From positions 1-7,141 of the forward strand of contig CAYODU010000033.1 of NCBI GenBank assembly GCA_964402905.1: DNA of 7,141 nucleotides, written 5' to 3'. Each line of letters opens with the position of its first letter. Position 1 is the first letter of the stretch. Source of the stretch: JABIDZ01 sp964402905. Its GTDB lineage: Archaea > Iainarchaeota > Iainarchaeia > Iainarchaeales > JAAZKV01. Made by a program: the position numbers and the translations under genes. The notes under the pieces were generated by a model that made no database searches, was not told the DNA's origin, and saw only the letters and a list, made by a program, of their open reading frames with translations. This document shows, piece after piece, positions 4,417 to 7,141 of this stretch.

Positions 4417-7141
4417 TTATTGAGCATGGTAAGTGGTAAGAGCTATTCTGTTAAATAATTCTGCAGGGCATGCTAAGTGCGGATTACTCCTTAAGAGTTC
4501 TATTTGTGGACCAAATGTGTTAATGCATGTTCCTGCGCGCATAGCCATTCGTGTTACTCCTGCCTCGGATAAATCCACTGCTGAAGAAATTGAATTATAT
4601 GTGCCTGCATTTGCAATATCTTCTGCATTTAATGAACCAAAAAATCTTTTCCATAAGCTTTGGTCTCTAGCTGCGCTGTTAACAAAATTTGCTTGATTAG
4701 TAGCATAATAACAAGCATCTTGTGCTGATGGATATGCTCTGCCTGTTGGATGTGTGTGGTGTAAACCTATGGTGTGAAGTCTTTTTCCATTAATAGGTGA
4801 TGTTAAGCCAAGTGAATTTGCGTAACCAAAAAACCCTTCGCTTTGTGAATTTAGAACACTGCTTGATATTCCATCAATATTTTTTATTTCATCAACCCAA
4901 CTCTGATTTCCAGCAAGGTATTTTTTAACCAATACTGAATCTGTAGTTGTTACTAGTACTTTTTGTTTTTGCAGTATTGCCAAAATCTGATCTATATTAG
5001 TCACTGCGTTTTGTATTGCTGTTCTGTTTGGAAATGCGCTTGCAAGTTCGATTTGAATAATATTAATTGATAATTGTAATGAATCATGCATTGCTTCAAA
5101 GTTTTGGAGGCTAAAAACAGAGCCTGGTAAGATTGATTTGAATATTATTCTTTGTCGCGGGGTAACAATATCTTCTACTATTGTCATTCCGCTTTCAGCA
5201 TCAAATTGGCCCATATTATACGCAACATTTTCAATTCCGCCAGTAGCTTTTGCATCTGTAGGTCCGGTTACTTTTTCGTACTGGATTACTTTTGGCGAAA
5301 CAAGTGCGAGTTTTTCATTACCTGTTGCAAACATATATCCATTATTTACCATTTTTTTAACAGCCGGAGTTATTTTTCCTCCTGCGGCGATTATTTTTGC
5401 TTCAATACTTGTGGTTGTTGCTTTAGTTGCAGTAGGAATAGCAACATCAGTAACAGTTCTTGTTTCTGTTCCAAGAACTGTTTTTAATTCTTCAATGGCT
5501 TTTCTTACTTTTGGAATTGTTGGCGCTGTAACAGGGTCTTTTGCCAACACTTGAACTATTTTTCTTTCAATAGTATCTTTACTTATCTTTCCAGAGACAA
5601 AATCATTAATGAATTGTCTTGCAAGGCCCTCTTCAACACGACCGTAAATTCTTCCATCAAAACCAATAATTATCCCTATTGGGGGGTTTTGATAATAAAA
5701 TGTTTTTATTGCTAGTCCTGCATGTAGTGCATTATCTGAATTGTTTTTAAGAACCCAATTAAGAGCAAAATCTGCTTTTGGCGGACAAGGAGAAAGTGCC
5801 GCACACAAAACATTTCTTGTTGCTGTGGCTTCTAAAACTCCAGTTTTTACTAAATCTGAAACTGCTTTATCTGAGGTATTTACTGCTCTTGCGAATGCAT
5901 TATTAAGTGCATTCCTGATGAAGGCTTCTGAATGTCCTTTTGAAGTTTCAATTTCTTCTTTTGTTAGGGATGTCATTGGTTGGTAGTCAGCGAAATCATT
6001 AGCTAAGGTTATTTTTATTTGTCCATTAGGGAGTCTTGTTGCTTCAAAGTTTTGCAAATGGACCAAATCATTATTTCCAACCCATCCACTATCAAATATC
6101 CCTTGAGTTAAACCATTAACTTGGGTTCTAATGTTTTCAGCTTCTCCGCTGGTTATTTTGTTATTTTCTAAAAATTCATTCAATCTTTGCGAATTAGAGT
6201 GCAAAGAATAATCATATCTAGAAACAATCGCTATCATGTCTTCTTCTTCTCCAACTCCAAATTCCGTCACTTGTCCGTACATGTTGTATCTTCCTGCAGG
6301 GTATTTTATCGCTACAATTCCTTCTTGTACTTGCCCAGGCATTGCATCCGCTAAAGCTTTAGAAACTGTTACATCTTCTGTTCCAACTTCGAATTTGTTT
6401 ACATTTGTTCCTGGAATTTTTACTTCAACTGCGGTTATTTTGCCTGAAGCATTTTTTTCATCCAAAATAAATCTTCTAAAAGAACCTGTGTCCGGTCGAA
6501 CAAATATGTCGTCAGTTATCCAAATGTCTGCAGGTTTTAGAGAAAACTCAGGAAACATTAATGAAGTTGGATAAATTTCTCTTATCATTGTAAGTGATTG
6601 AATTAATTCTTTAGCTTGTGCGGGGTCAAGTAAAATTCTTGCTATTTTTGGAGTTTCATTAATTAGTGCGTCTTTTGAACCTGCAATAATTACCACTTGC
6701 CCTTGTGTTGGAACAGCCGTGGTCAATCTGTTTTTTACCCAGTTTCCAATTGCATTAGCAGCAGCTTCATTTGACATACTCGCGTTTAACTTTCTTCCCA
6801 GCTCATGCCCGATCTGTATTAATTCGGGCGGTCTTGAGTCAAGTGGATTTGTGGTTTCAAGAAATCCTGGAATGGTAACTTTTGGACTATCGACTTGGAT
6901 GGCTTTTGCTGTAAAACCTGTTGAATTGTATGCGTCAAAAAGTGTATTGGCTTGTTCTTGAGAAAATACTTTTTTCTCATATTTCAATATTGAATCAATA
7001 AATTCTTGTCTTCGCTCTAGTAAATAAGCGGCTCTTGGGTCATCTAAAATTTCGTTTGCTATTCCTGCATCAACTAATTCTCCAATTTCTTTTTCTGACA
7101 GATTGCCTAATTTATATTGTTCATTCAAAATTATTGTTGCT
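4417..7141 (-). CDS. Large protein of unknown function with a C-terminal JAMM/MPN+ metalloprotease motif (N-terminus beyond the window)
   Basis: The frame is open to the window edge. The first possible start inside is a TTG (7128), but in-frame codons for Ala-Thr-Ile-Ile precede it and no ribosome binding site is seen, so the gene probably begins outside. At least 907 residues are present (numbering here takes the TTG at 7128 as 1). I do not recognise the protein as a whole. Near the C-terminus, HHTHPTGRAYPSAQD (790-804) is an exact HxHPx6SxxD signature, with H791 and H793 as expected zinc ligands, S801, and D804 as third ligand. This is the JAB1/MPN/Mov34 (JAMM) pattern of deubiquitinase-like peptidases, and the PSxxD part resembles RadC/prokaryotic JAB proteins. 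The paired glutamate could be E764 (in EGFFGY) or E747. Residues 210-381 vaguely resemble a protein-kinase-like fold. There is no clear membrane segment in the visible part. It ends 155 bases before L7Ae and is probably a separate transcription unit. Confidence 0.75.
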   Translation of the reverse strand, partial: ATIILNEQYKLGNLSEKEIGELVDAGIANEILDDPRAAYLLERRQEFIDSILKYEKKVFSQEQANTLFDAYNSTGFTAKAIQVDSPKVTIPGFLETTNPLDSRPPELIQIGHELGRKLNASMSNEAAANAIGNWVKNRLTTAVPTQGQVVIIAGSKDALINETPKIARILLDPAQAKELIQSLTMIREIYPTSLMFPEFSLKPADIWITDDIFVRPDTGSFRRFILDEKNASGKITAVEVKIPGTNVNKFEVGTEDVTVSKALADAMPGQVQEGIVAIKYPAGRYNMYGQVTEFGVGEEEDMIAIVSRYDYSLHSNSQRLNEFLENNKITSGEAENIRTQVNGLTQGIFDSGWVGNNDLVHLQNFEATRLPNGQIKITLANDFADYQPMTSLTKEEIETSKGHSEAFIRNALNNAFARAVNTSDKAVSDLVKTGVLEATATRNVLCAALSPCPPKADFALNWVLKNNSDNALHAGLAIKTFYYQNPPIGIIIGFDGRIYGRVEEGLARQFINDFVSGKISKDTIERKIVQVLAKDPVTAPTIPKVRKAIEELKTVLGTETRTVTDVAIPTATKATTTSIEAKIIAAGGKITPAVKKMVNNGYMFATGNEKLALVSPKVIQYEKVTGPTDAKATGGIENVAYNMGQFDAESGMTIVEDIVTPRQRIIFKSILPGSVFSLQNFEAMHDSLQLSINIIQIELASAFPNRTAIQNAVTNIDQILAILQKQKVLVTTTDSVLVKKYLAGNQSWVDEIKNIDGISSSVLNSQSEGFFGYANSLGLTSPINGKRLHTIGLHHTHPTGRAYPSAQDACYYATNQANFVNSAARDQSLWKRFFGSLNAEDIANAGTYNSISSAVDLSEAGVTRMAMRAGTCINTFGPQIELLRSNPHLACPAELFNRIALTTYHAQ

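Noticed and set aside
4433..6961. Several plus-strand open frames of 80-138 codons opposite the large gene
   Set aside because: They lie wholly inside the large minus-strand gene, lack recognisable domains, and look like antisense shadows of its codons.
7126..7128. TTG as the start of the large protein
   Set aside because: The frame stays open to the window edge with in-frame Ala-Thr-Ile-Ile codons before it, and no ribosome binding site is visible; it is more likely an internal leucine.
1..7141. tRNA genes, CRISPR arrays, insertion sequences or inteins
   Set aside because: I saw no cloverleaf-like sequence, regular repeat-spacer pattern, transposase or terminal repeats, and the aIF5B and aIF2-gamma P-loop regions are uninterrupted.

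Overview
The window is archaeal chromosome, and every gene I can support lies on the minus strand. The evidence for an archaeon is a run of archaeal/eukaryotic-type translation genes: ribosomal proteins eL8/L7Ae, eS28, eL24 and eS6, initiation factors aIF5B (the archaeal IF2-like factor) and aIF2-gamma, and a nucleoside diphosphate kinase. These proteins have no bacterial counterparts in this form. The sequence is AT-rich and the genes tightly packed. Several proteins carry lysine-rich or charged terminal extensions, and aIF2-gamma lacks the zinc-knuckle cysteines usual in the family. That combination would suit a small-genome DPANN-type archaeon, but this placement is inference only.

Layout, read in the direction of transcription (high to low coordinates). 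7141-4417: the 3' part of a very large gene that runs off the window edge. Its product is unrecognised overall, but it carries an HxHPx6SxxD JAMM/MPN+ metalloprotease signature near the C-terminus. 4416-4262: an intergenic region with a possible promoter and a structured leader. 4261-3902: L7Ae. 3893-3684: S28e. 3589-3386: L24e. 3350-2805: ndk. 2800-1049: aIF5B. 1003-530: S6e. 529-419: a spacer with a TATA-like element. 418-1: the first 139 residues of aIF2-gamma, cut by the window edge. No gap without a gene exceeds 300 bases.

The order L7Ae-S28e-L24e-ndk-aIF5B, followed by S6e and aIF2-gamma, is a familiar archaeal arrangement. Together these genes supply ribosomal proteins, the factor that brings initiator tRNA to the small subunit (aIF2), the factor that promotes subunit joining (aIF5B), and an enzyme that maintains the NTP pool. 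Shine-Dalgarno-like sites (GGAGGTG and variants) precede all the translation genes. They resolve the starts of L7Ae, ndk and aIF5B, where open frames extend further upstream.

The least ordinary parts are the large JAMM-containing protein, which may also hold a degenerate kinase-like segment; the cysteine-free aIF2-gamma insert; and the L7Ae leader.
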